Positions 1-4,752 of a stretch of 5,179 bases of DNA are shown here, in pieces (the first letter of the stretch is position 1; the number at the start of each line of letters is the position of its first letter). Source of the DNA: Rickettsiales bacterium (GTDB taxonomy: Bacteria > Pseudomonadota > Alphaproteobacteria > Rickettsiales > UBA3002); NCBI GenBank assembly GCA_002725445.1, contig PBPD01000025.1:1-5179 (forward strand), in the 5' to 3' direction. Under the pieces are notes generated by a model. The model did not search any database, was not told where the DNA came from, and saw only the letters and a list, made by a program, of their open reading frames with translations. Position numbers and translations under genes: made by a program.

Positions 1-1
1 C

Positions 2-172
2 CGACTCATGACCAATTTTCACCTTCCTAAATCAACATTATTTATGTTGGTGAGCGCGTTTTCAGGGTTGGAACGCATGCAGCAGGCCTATGCACACGCG
101 ATACAGGAAGGCTACCGTTTTTATTCATACGGCGATGCCTGCTTGCTCGAGCGGGAAGACCTGCTTGCATAA
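2..172 (+). CDS. queA: QueA, S-adenosylmethionine:tRNA ribosyltransferase-isomerase (C-terminal end, partial)
   Basis: The first 56 codons visible are the tail of QueA, the cytoplasmic enzyme that transfers and isomerises the ribosyl group of S-adenosylmethionine onto 7-aminomethyl-7-deazaguanine in tRNA, giving epoxyqueuosine. The frame opens at base 2 as RLMTNFHLPKSTLFMLVSAF, the conserved QueA TNFHLP-x-STLxMLVSAF motif. It ends with the family's YRFYSYGDACLL signature and a short acidic tail before TAA. The N-terminal part lies outside the window. The stop is 27 bases before the tgt start, on the same strand, which fits an operon of two consecutive queuosine enzymes. The YGDACLL ending (rather than YGDAML) resembles alphaproteobacterial QueA as I remember it. 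Confidence 0.96.
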   Translation, partial: RLMTNFHLPKSTLFMLVSAFSGLERMQQAYAHAIQEGYRFYSYGDACLLEREDLLA

Positions 173-199
173 GCGCGCCGTTCACAGTAATACAGCCCG

Positions 200-1324
200 A
201 TGACCACTTCATTTTCCATTCACCAGACCAATGGCGCTGCGCGCACGGGCGTGTTGAAAACCGCTCATGGCGATGTGCGCACCCCGGCTTTTATGCCGGT
301 TGGCACGGTCGGCACAGTAAAAGGCATGACGCCTGATGCAGTCAAAGAGCTGGGCGCAGATATTATTCTCGGCAATACCTATCATTTGATGCTTCGCCCA
401 ACAGCGGAACGTGTGGCCGCCTTGGGTGGCTTACGCAAATTTACCGGATGGAACGGCCCGATTCTGACGGATTCTGGCGGATTTCAGGTGATGTCGCTGT
501 CGGGCTTGCGCAAAATGAACGAGCAGGGCGTTACATTTCGCTCGCATATTGATGGTAGCAAGCACGAGCTGACACCTGAACGTTCTATCGAAATTCAGCA
601 CTTGTTGGATAGCACCATCACCATGGTGCTGGATGAATGCACACCGTTTCCTGCAACAGAAGAGCAGGCGCGTGATTCGATGGAAATGTCGATGCGTTGG
701 GCGGCGCGCTGCCGTGATGCATTTGATACGCGCGATGGCTATGGCCTGTTTGGGATTGTGCAGGGCGGAGTCTATGAGAAATTGCGCCATCAATCCGTAG
801 AAGCGCTGACTCAGATTGGCTTTGATGGTTATGCTATTGGCGGGCTGGCCGTGGGTGAGGGGCAGGAGATGATGTTCTCGGTGCTGGACTTTACTATGCC
901 GGTAATGCCTGAGGATAAGCCGCGCTATATGATGGGTGTCGGCAAACCGGATGATATTTTAGGTTCGGTGCAGCGCGGCGTAGATATGTTCGATTGCGTA
1001 ATTCCTACACGCTCAGGGCGTCTGGCGCGTGCCTATACAAAATACGGCGAGATCAACATCAAGAATGCGCGCCACGCAGATGACCATCGCCCCTTGCAGG
1101 AGGACTGCAGTTGTTATGGGTGCACGCGTTTTTCGCGCGCTTACCTGCATCATTTGTTCAAGGCGCAGGAAATGCTAGGCCCTATTTTGCTTAGCTGGCA
1201 CAATTTACATTATTATCAGTCAATTATGCAGCAGATGCGTGATGCGATTGCGCAAGGCTCGCTGGATGAATGCGCGCAAAACATGCGTGATGGCTGGGCG
1301 CAGGGCGATATTCCGCCTTTATAG
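200..1324 (+). CDS. tgt: Queuine/preQ1 tRNA-guanine transglycosylase (Tgt)
   Basis: Tgt exchanges guanine 34 in the anticodon of GUN tRNAs (Asp, Asn, His, Tyr) for 7-aminomethyl-7-deazaguanine (preQ1), the step before QueA acts. The protein has 374 residues, normal for bacterial Tgt. Visible hallmarks are TDSGGFQVMS with the substrate-contacting Asp91, LDECTPF at about 144-150, the GIVQGG base-recognition loop (185-190), and GVDMFDCVIPTRSGR with the catalytic nucleophile Asp265. The structural zinc site is C303-x-C305-xx-C308, completed by His334 in SWHNLHYY. No key residue is missing. The start codon has no obvious Shine-Dalgarno sequence, but MTTSFSIHQTNGAARTG lines up with the usual N-terminus, and coupling to queA could supply ribosomes. 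LDECTPFPATEEQA and SRAYLHHL stretches suggest an alphaproteobacterial version. Confidence 0.98.
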   Translation: MTTSFSIHQTNGAARTGVLKTAHGDVRTPAFMPVGTVGTVKGMTPDAVKELGADIILGNTYHLMLRPTAERVAALGGLRKFTGWNGPILTDSGGFQVMSLSGLRKMNEQGVTFRSHIDGSKHELTPERSIEIQHLLDSTITMVLDECTPFPATEEQARDSMEMSMRWAARCRDAFDTRDGYGLFGIVQGGVYEKLRHQSVEALTQIGFDGYAIGGLAVGEGQEMMFSVLDFTMPVMPEDKPRYMMGVGKPDDILGSVQRGVDMFDCVIPTRSGRLARAYTKYGEINIKNARHADDHRPLQEDCSCYGCTRFSRAYLHHLFKAQEMLGPILLSWHNLHYYQSIMQQMRDAIAQGSLDECAQNMRDGWAQGDIPPL

Positions 1325-1384
1325 GTAATTCTATAGTTGACAAACCGCTCCCGAAACGTATCTTGCGTAATTCGTTTTTGACGT

Positions 1385-1460
1385 GATCCCTTAGCTCAGC
1401 TGGTAGAGCAACTGACTTTTAATCAGTAGGTCGATGGTTCGAATCCATCAGGGATCACCA
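1385..1460 (+). tRNA. tRNA-Lys (anticodon TTT)
   Basis: A complete 76-base cloverleaf can be folded by eye. The acceptor stem is GATCCCT/AGGGATC (7 pairs), the D stem GCTC/GAGC, the anticodon stem ACTGA/TCAGT with loop CTTTTAA, and the T stem GATGG/CCATC with loop TTCGAAT. All pairs are Watson-Crick. The anticodon TTT is at 1418-1420, so the tRNA reads AAA/AAG lysine codons. The discriminator base is A, and the 3' CCA is encoded (1458-1460). The gene lies 60 bases after tgt on the same strand. No second copy of the tRNA 3' end appears in the window, so there is no direct sign here that it served as an integration site. Confidence 0.98.
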
Positions 1461-1539
1461 TTCTCCCCGCAATTAGTAGTCCTATAGTAAGGCTAAGCTA
1501 TTGCTAGCCTGGTTCATTTGTCTCGGTGTCGTTTCTTCT

Positions 1540-1572
1540 AAAAACCCCCGTTAATGCAGTTCTGGGGTATTT
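1540..1572 (-). terminator. Possible weak terminator hairpin between tRNA-Lys and the rhodanese gene
   Basis: Read on the minus strand, ACCCC (1568-1564) can pair with GGGGT (1548-1544), and the 3' arm runs into TTTTT, the shape of an intrinsic terminator for the leftward rhodanese gene that stops about 115 bases earlier. Read on the plus strand, the A-rich and T-rich flanks would also allow some bidirectional use downstream of the tRNA. The stem is short and the loop is about 15 bases, so this is only a candidate. The rest of 1461-1686 contains a 6-bp inverted repeat AGGCTA/TAGCCT (1490-1510) without a T-tract and no convincing gene. Confidence 0.28.
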
Positions 1573-1686
1573 GTCATACTGTGCATAACCAAAGAGAACC
1601 CATGATTGACTATTTCCAGCATAATTTTGGTTAGTTGCTATTTTGTTCTGTTGTTTCTTTTTCAGCTGCTTTTTGTTTAACCAATG

Positions 1687-2214
1687 TTATTGGTTCCATG
1701 GCATCTTTGCCATGAGTTTGGCAAGGCCGCACCATCCGGTGAGTCCAGCATTAGTCAACCCTGCACCAAAGAAAGCCGCTCCGAGAGATAGGGCGGGGTT
1801 CACAAAATAACCAAGCAGTGCGAATATGAGTACAGATAGGCCAATGGTCAGCTGCACCTGGCGATCTAATGGCAGTGTTTTTTTGTCAGAAGAAACGACT
1901 GGTAGATTGGCAGCTTTCCATGCCTCAATGCCACCCTCTAAGTTCCAGACATCAAAGGGAGCATTTTCTGATTTCAGTTTCTCACACGCCATCATCGAAC
2001 GCTTACCGGATTTGCAATGGATAACCAGTTTTTTATGTCGATGCTCCGGCAAATGGGCTTCGTCTATCGTAACTTCTGACAATGGGAGATTACGAGCATG
2101 CCCAATAGCTTCTGCTCTGTGTTCGGCGGGTTCACGCACATCCACAAGCACAGCTTCTCCTGATGCTAACCATTGTTTGAGTGTCTCTGGATTTGTTCGG
2201 TGTATGGTCGTCAT
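1687..2214 (-). CDS. YgaP-like membrane-anchored rhodanese (sulfurtransferase)
   Basis: This 175-residue protein has the YgaP architecture: an N-terminal single-domain rhodanese (about 5-107) and a C-terminal DUF2892 membrane segment (about 118-175). Rhodaneses carry sulfane sulfur as a cysteine persulfide. The active-site loop is HCKSGKRS with catalytic Cys67, and VDVREPAEH (24-32) and LEGGIEAW (92-99) are classic rhodanese motifs. Two hydrophobic helices (about 122-138 and 141-158) lead to the conserved DUF2892 ending GLTGWCGLAKLMAKMPWN. The start was chosen at 2214 because AAGGA (2226-2222) sits 7 bases upstream. A 16-codon longer in-frame start at 2262 has no such signal and would overlap the broken regulator upstream. 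The context with a persulfide dioxygenase and TauE permease points to sulfide/persulfide handling. The two genes are on opposite strands and share the region at 2500-2568. Confidence 0.92.
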   Translation of the reverse strand: MTTIHRTNPETLKQWLASGEAVLVDVREPAEHRAEAIGHARNLPLSEVTIDEAHLPEHRHKKLVIHCKSGKRSMMACEKLKSENAPFDVWNLEGGIEAWKAANLPVVSSDKKTLPLDRQVQLTIGLSVLIFALLGYFVNPALSLGAAFFGAGLTNAGLTGWCGLAKLMAKMPWNQ

Positions 2215-2236
2215 AGCCTTTTCCTTATTTATATTA

Positions 2237-2485
2237 CTAACATTGAAAGTGATAGCACACATGCCCCACTAAATCTCTTAAGTGCTGATTTGCATTTGAA
2301 TAGTACACTTCTTTTCCTTTCCGCTCTGTTGATCCCATGCCCGCAGCGAGATCAGTTCCGAAACAGCATGGAATTGTTTTAGTTTTTGCACATCACAAGA
2401 AGACGGTGTTTTTGGCAAGCACCTTCATACAGTGGATGGCCTCATCCACATCTGTGTCGAAATCAACAGAGAAGGGGCTATCCAT
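2237..2485 (-). pseudogene. Degraded ArsR/SmtB-family transcriptional regulator
   Basis: On the minus strand an ATG at 2485 follows a good ribosome site (AAGGA, 2496-2492, 6-base spacing). It opens a frame ending in DEAIHCMKVLAKNTVFL, like the first helix of ArsR proteins (DEAxxxxKALANPxRL). That frame stops at TGA (2395-2393). The +1 frame then reads CDVQKLKQFHAVSELISLRAW, a worn version of the winged-helix core. The original frame resumes as RKGKEVYYSNANQHLRDLV, the ArsR wing and last helix, and ends at TAG (2239-2237). The last helix keeps N-x-H-x10-H, close to the D-x-H-x10-H metal site of SmtB-type sensors. The remains span 82 codons against about 100-115 normally, so indels and some loss are likely. 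The gene sits 22 bases upstream of the rhodanese in the same direction and was probably its regulator. The family call comes from motif memory. I am fairly, not fully, sure. Confidence 0.55.
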
Positions 2486-2499
2486 TTTTAATCCTTGCA

Positions 2500-2568
2500 A
2501 TCATATCAGTTATTTATTATATGTATATAACATATCAGAAAAATATGATATTTTAAACTGGTATTTGT
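2500..2568. promoter_or_regulatory. Divergent AT-rich promoter/operator region
   Basis: Between the broken regulator (leftward) and the oxidase stub (rightward) lies a very AT-rich stretch with several symmetric elements. These are ATATG-N7-CATAT (2519-2523/2531-2535), ATATCA-N8-TGATAT (2532-2537/2546-2551) and a direct repeat CATATCAG (2502-2509 and 2531-2538, 29 bases apart). A perfect minus-strand -10 box TATAAT occupies 2521-2516, about 30 bases before the regulator start, overlapping the first inverted repeat. Its -35 is poor. On the plus strand TATAAC (2526-2531) and TATGAT (2544-2549) are candidate -10 boxes without a clear -35. Overlap of palindromes with -10 boxes is the usual layout for an autoregulating ArsR-type repressor, so this is probably its operator. 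That is inference from arrangement, not a recognised consensus. Confidence 0.5.
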
Positions 2569-2581
2569 AAAGAGGTAATAG

Positions 2582-2758
2582 ATGCTAGAATTACTTGCTC
2601 CTGTTTTATTGGCTCGAATTCAATTCGCATTCACCACCTCATTACTTATTATCTTCCCGGCTTTTACTAGAGGCTTAGCCAGTTGGTTAGCGGTAGTAGA
2701 AAAACGCGTACAGTCACCGTATCTTCGGAGGAAAAGCAGCCATGAAGCAATGTATTAA
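2582..2758 (+). pseudogene. N-terminal stub of CioA/CydA-type cytochrome bd oxidase subunit I
   Basis: A 58-codon frame with a ribosome site (AGAGGT, 2571-2576) begins MLELLAPVLLARIQFAFTTS and continues with IIFPAFTRGLASWLAVVE. This matches the start of the cyanide-insensitive (CioA) branch of bd quinol oxidase subunit I, whose usual form is LARIQFAFTxSFHIIFPAFTIGLASYLAVLE. The likeness ends near residue 40 (base 2701). After that the frame runs into unrelated residues and stops inside the next gene, so more than 400 residues of the normal 450-530 are gone. Damage is visible in the kept part: the SFH stretch is SLL, removing the heme-ligand histidine (position 22, CTT, one change from CAT), and the usual Ile at 30 is Arg (AGA, one change from ATA). 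It cannot work as an oxidase. It could still act as a leader peptide whose translation feeds the downstream gene. Confidence 0.72.
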
Positions 2759-3329
2759 GCTAGTATTAGTTGCGGCATCTCTATTTGCTGCGTCAGTTGC
2801 TCAGGCAGACGAAGCAAAGCCAGATTTTCTGTCAGACGCACGTTCAGTAGTGATGATATTCCAAAAAAGCCTCAAGCAAGAGCTTATGAGCGCAATGCAA
2901 TCTGGTGGCCCGAAAAAAGCAGTGGAGTTATGTCATAGCCGTGCTCCTGCGATCGCGGAGGAGATAGGTAAGAAAACAGGCTGGGAAATCGGGCGTACCG
3001 CACTCAAAACGCGTAATGAGAAGAATCTGCCAAGTGAGGCTGAACGCGAAGTTCTGGAAAATTTTGAACAACGTAAGGAAAAGGGTGAATCAATAGACAA
3101 ACTGGAGTGGTGGCAGAAACAGGATAATACAATTGCCTATATGAAGGCGATTCCGATGAGTGGCATGTGCGCGAGTTGCCATGGCAGTAATGTACGCCCT
3201 TCATTGAAACAGCATATCAACCAGTTTTATCCGCATGATATGGCAACAGGGTTTAAAGTCGGCGACATTCGTGGCGCATTTACATTGAAAAGATATCTGA
3301 AGGGGGCAAAAGGCAGTGAAGCACCATAA
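2742..3329 (+). CDS. Exported DUF3365 (Tll0287-like) c-type heme protein
   Basis: This 195-residue protein starts with a signal peptide, MKQCIKLVLVAASLFAASVA, with likely cleavage after AQA (residue 22). It then carries a Tll0287-like (DUF3365) heme domain. The family's marks are present: VELCHSRAPAIAEEIG (Cys64), GRTALKTRNEKNLP (84-97), the covalent heme site C143-AS-C146-H147 and the ending YPHDMATGFKVGDIRGAF (163-180). It should be a periplasmic monoheme cytochrome. Its electron partners are unknown, and the domain is best described as redox or sensor-like. A CGGAGG ribosome site (2726-2731) lies 10 bases upstream. The start lies inside the oxidase stub frame (17-base overlap), and the gene overlaps the following ferritin-like gene by 14 bases, so the two are probably translated together. 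The position inside a gutted oxidase operon is odd. Confidence 0.88.
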   Translation: MKQCIKLVLVAASLFAASVAQADEAKPDFLSDARSVVMIFQKSLKQELMSAMQSGGPKKAVELCHSRAPAIAEEIGKKTGWEIGRTALKTRNEKNLPSEAEREVLENFEQRKEKGESIDKLEWWQKQDNTIAYMKAIPMSGMCASCHGSNVRPSLKQHINQFYPHDMATGFKVGDIRGAFTLKRYLKGAKGSEAP

Positions 3330-3807
3330 ATTACGCGCTGCTATTGCCGCTGCAGCTTATTTGCTGTCGAGTCAATCAGCTTTAGCTTATTCCGATGAAA
3401 TTGTTAACGCGATTCATACAGCGCTGGACGATGAGTATAAAGCTCATACTACCTATGCAGCTTATCTAGAGCATTTTGGAGAGGTCAAGCCGTTCAGTAA
3501 TATAATCCATAGTGAGGCTCGGCATATTGAGGCGCTAAAAGCCCTGCTGACGGATTCAGCAGCTGATATACCTGAAAATCCATACAATATCGCTGAAATT
3601 GAAATACCTACCAGCGCTACAGAAGCCTGCGAAATAGCGGTTAAGGCTGAAGAAGAAAATGCCGCTTTATATTTCGATCAATTGTTGCCTACTGTGAAAA
3701 CACACGATGAGGTGGTGAGTGTATTCACGAATTTGGCAGATGCATCGCAGCAACGCCACCTTCAAGCTTTCCAGCGCTGTGCATCACGAGGGAAGAAATG
3801 GAAGTAG
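3316..3807 (+). CDS. Exported DUF2202 ferritin-like protein
   Basis: This 163-residue protein begins at a GTG (3316) inside the end of the heme-protein gene, with AGGGGG (3301-3306) nine bases upstream. The GTG is preferred because it gives a complete signal peptide: KHHKLR, a hydrophobic stretch, then ALA (22-24) before YSDE. The mature part is a four-helix ferritin-like domain of the DUF2202 type: ALDDEYKAHTTYAAYLEHFG (37-55), PFSNIIHSEARHIEAL (59-74), AEEENAALY (111-119) and ASQQRHLQAF (143-152). Candidate metal ligands are Glu40, Glu67 and His70 (ExxH), one of Glu112-114, and His148. A Gln145 stands where many ferritin-like proteins have a Glu in the second ExxH, so a diiron site is possible but not assured. 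The substrate is unknown. Tight overlap with the heme gene suggests a paired periplasmic redox role. Confidence 0.82.
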   Translation: MKHHKLRAAIAAAAYLLSSQSALAYSDEIVNAIHTALDDEYKAHTTYAAYLEHFGEVKPFSNIIHSEARHIEALKALLTDSAADIPENPYNIAEIEIPTSATEACEIAVKAEEENAALYFDQLLPTVKTHDEVVSVFTNLADASQQRHLQAFQRCASRGKKWK

Positions 3808-3937
3808 TTGATGAGTTCTGGAGACATTTATCTAAAAAGCAACGTCAGTGGGGATGGTTGTGATGCTATGGTGGGCGGGGCTAGGCTCGGTGATAACGCT
3901 CGGCTACCTCATTCGTACCATGATGGGCATAGAATAA
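3798..3937 (+). pseudogene. DUF2474-like small membrane protein of bd oxidase operons, frameshifted
   Basis: Two tiny frames abut here. ATG 3798 (ribosome site GAGGGA, 3788-3793) gives MEVVDEFWRHLSKKQRQWGW plus Leu and then TGA at 3861. ATG 3863 overlaps that stop as TGATG and gives MLWWAGLGSVITLGYLIRTM plus four residues, ending at TAA 3935-3937. Restoring one base near 3860 (TTG-GTG-ATG) joins them into one 46-residue protein with a charged N-terminus and the core WGWLVMLWWAGLG, followed by one membrane helix. This looks like DUF2474 proteins (LGWLVLIWxxSVxxLxxVAxLLRxxM), small single-helix proteins encoded after cioB/cydB. It overlaps the ferritin-like gene by 10 bases and lies 10 bases before the permease. 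Alternatives are a sequencing error, programmed frameshifting, or two translationally coupled peptides. The assignment is by recalled pattern and is moderate. Confidence 0.55.
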
Positions 3938-3947
3938 GGAATTGTAC

Positions 3948-4733
3948 ATGGAAATTATAGGCTATATTGCAGCGATCTTAATGGGTGCCACACTCGGCTC
4001 GATTGGCGGTGGCGGTTCCATTCTAACCGTGCCGATTCTGGTGTATCTTATGGGTGTTACACCCGCGGTGGCCACAGGATACTCTCTGTTGATTGTTGGC
4101 TCTACCGCAGCATTTGGCGCTTTTCGTTATTACCGTCAGGGGCTGATTAACATCAAAGCCTCTATTGCCTTTGCGATTCCGTCCATTGTCGCGGTCTATT
4201 TCACACGCGCTTTTTTAATGCCTGCTATTCCTGATCCAGTACTTACTGAGCCATTTGTGCTGGGTAAAGACATAAGTATTATGGTGCTGTTTGCTATGCT
4301 GATGGTGATGTCTGCAGTAATGATGCTAAACAATAGCAAAAAACTGACGCCACCGAAAGAAGGTGGACACCATGTAGGTTTAATACTGGTTGAGGGTGCT
4401 GTCGTTGGTATCGCGACGGGAATTCTTGGTGCAGGTGGTGGATTCCTCATCATTCCTGCACTGGTATTACTCATGGGTATGCCGATGAAAGAAGCTGTAG
4501 GTGCTTCGCTGCTTATCATTGCGTTAAAATCACTCATCGGTTTCATTGGCGATTTACAAAGCGGCATTGAGCTTCAAATGCCCTTATTGCCGATTATAAT
4601 TGCCTGCACATTAGGCGGCATGTTTGCAGCCACTATGCTATCGCATAAATTCGATGGCAAAAAACTACAAGGCGCATTTGCGTATTTCACGCTGATCGTT
4701 GCCTGTGTCATTTTCTGCAAAGAACTAACATAA
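3948..4733 (+). CDS. TauE/SafE family (DUF81) sulfite/organosulfur anion exporter
   Basis: This is a 261-residue inner-membrane permease of the TauE/SafE family, whose characterised members export sulfite, sulfoacetate or related anions. The sequence is largely hydrophobic, with about seven to eight helices. It has the internal duplication typical of the family: MGATLGSIGGGGSILTVPIL (12-31) in the first half and GIATGILGAGGGFLIIPALV (154-173) in the second, each with a Gly-rich turn and a Pro (P29, P170). The start was set at ATG 3948 because AAGGA (3936-3940) is 7 bases upstream. A TTG six bases earlier would sit directly against that site. It follows the DUF2474 remnant by 10 bases and precedes the MBL-fold gene by 19 bases. 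In sulfide-oxidation operons such permeases accompany persulfide dioxygenase, so export of sulfite or a related anion is the most likely job here. Confidence 0.9.
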   Translation: MEIIGYIAAILMGATLGSIGGGGSILTVPILVYLMGVTPAVATGYSLLIVGSTAAFGAFRYYRQGLINIKASIAFAIPSIVAVYFTRAFLMPAIPDPVLTEPFVLGKDISIMVLFAMLMVMSAVMMLNNSKKLTPPKEGGHHVGLILVEGAVVGIATGILGAGGGFLIIPALVLLMGMPMKEAVGASLLIIALKSLIGFIGDLQSGIELQMPLLPIIIACTLGGMFAATMLSHKFDGKKLQGAFAYFTLIVACVIFCKELT

Positions 4734-4752
4734 AAGTATAAGGAGACTCGCC

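Noticed and set aside
431..793. 120-codon open frame on the minus strand within tgt
   Set aside because: It lies wholly opposite the conserved Tgt core, has no recognisable motif and no need for a separate gene; it is a shadow frame.
1602..1634. Ten-codon frame ATG ATT GAC... after an AAAGAGA-like sequence in the tRNA-rhodanese gap
   Set aside because: Too short, with no known counterpart and no supporting context; likely chance.
1681..1693. Hairpin CCAAT-GTT-ATTGG at the end of the rhodanese gene
   Set aside because: Short AT-containing stem overlapping the stop codon with no T-tract after it on the minus strand; not a credible intrinsic terminator.
2215..2262. Longer rhodanese start giving 16 extra N-terminal residues
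   Set aside because: No ribosome site before it, it would overlap the regulator remains, and the start at 2214 has AAGGA at ideal spacing.
1826..2272. 148-codon open frame on the plus strand opposite the rhodanese gene
   Set aside because: The minus strand encodes a clear rhodanese with active-site Cys and DUF2892 tail over the same bases; the plus-strand translation has no family likeness.
2173..2570. Two overlapping short plus-strand frames (2173-2382 and 2337-2570)
   Set aside because: No convincing ribosome sites or motifs; the same stretch on the minus strand carries the ArsR-like remains and then the AT-rich promoter region.
3004..3204. 66-codon minus-strand frame opposite the DUF3365 gene
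   Set aside because: Antisense to a well-supported heme protein with no motif of its own.
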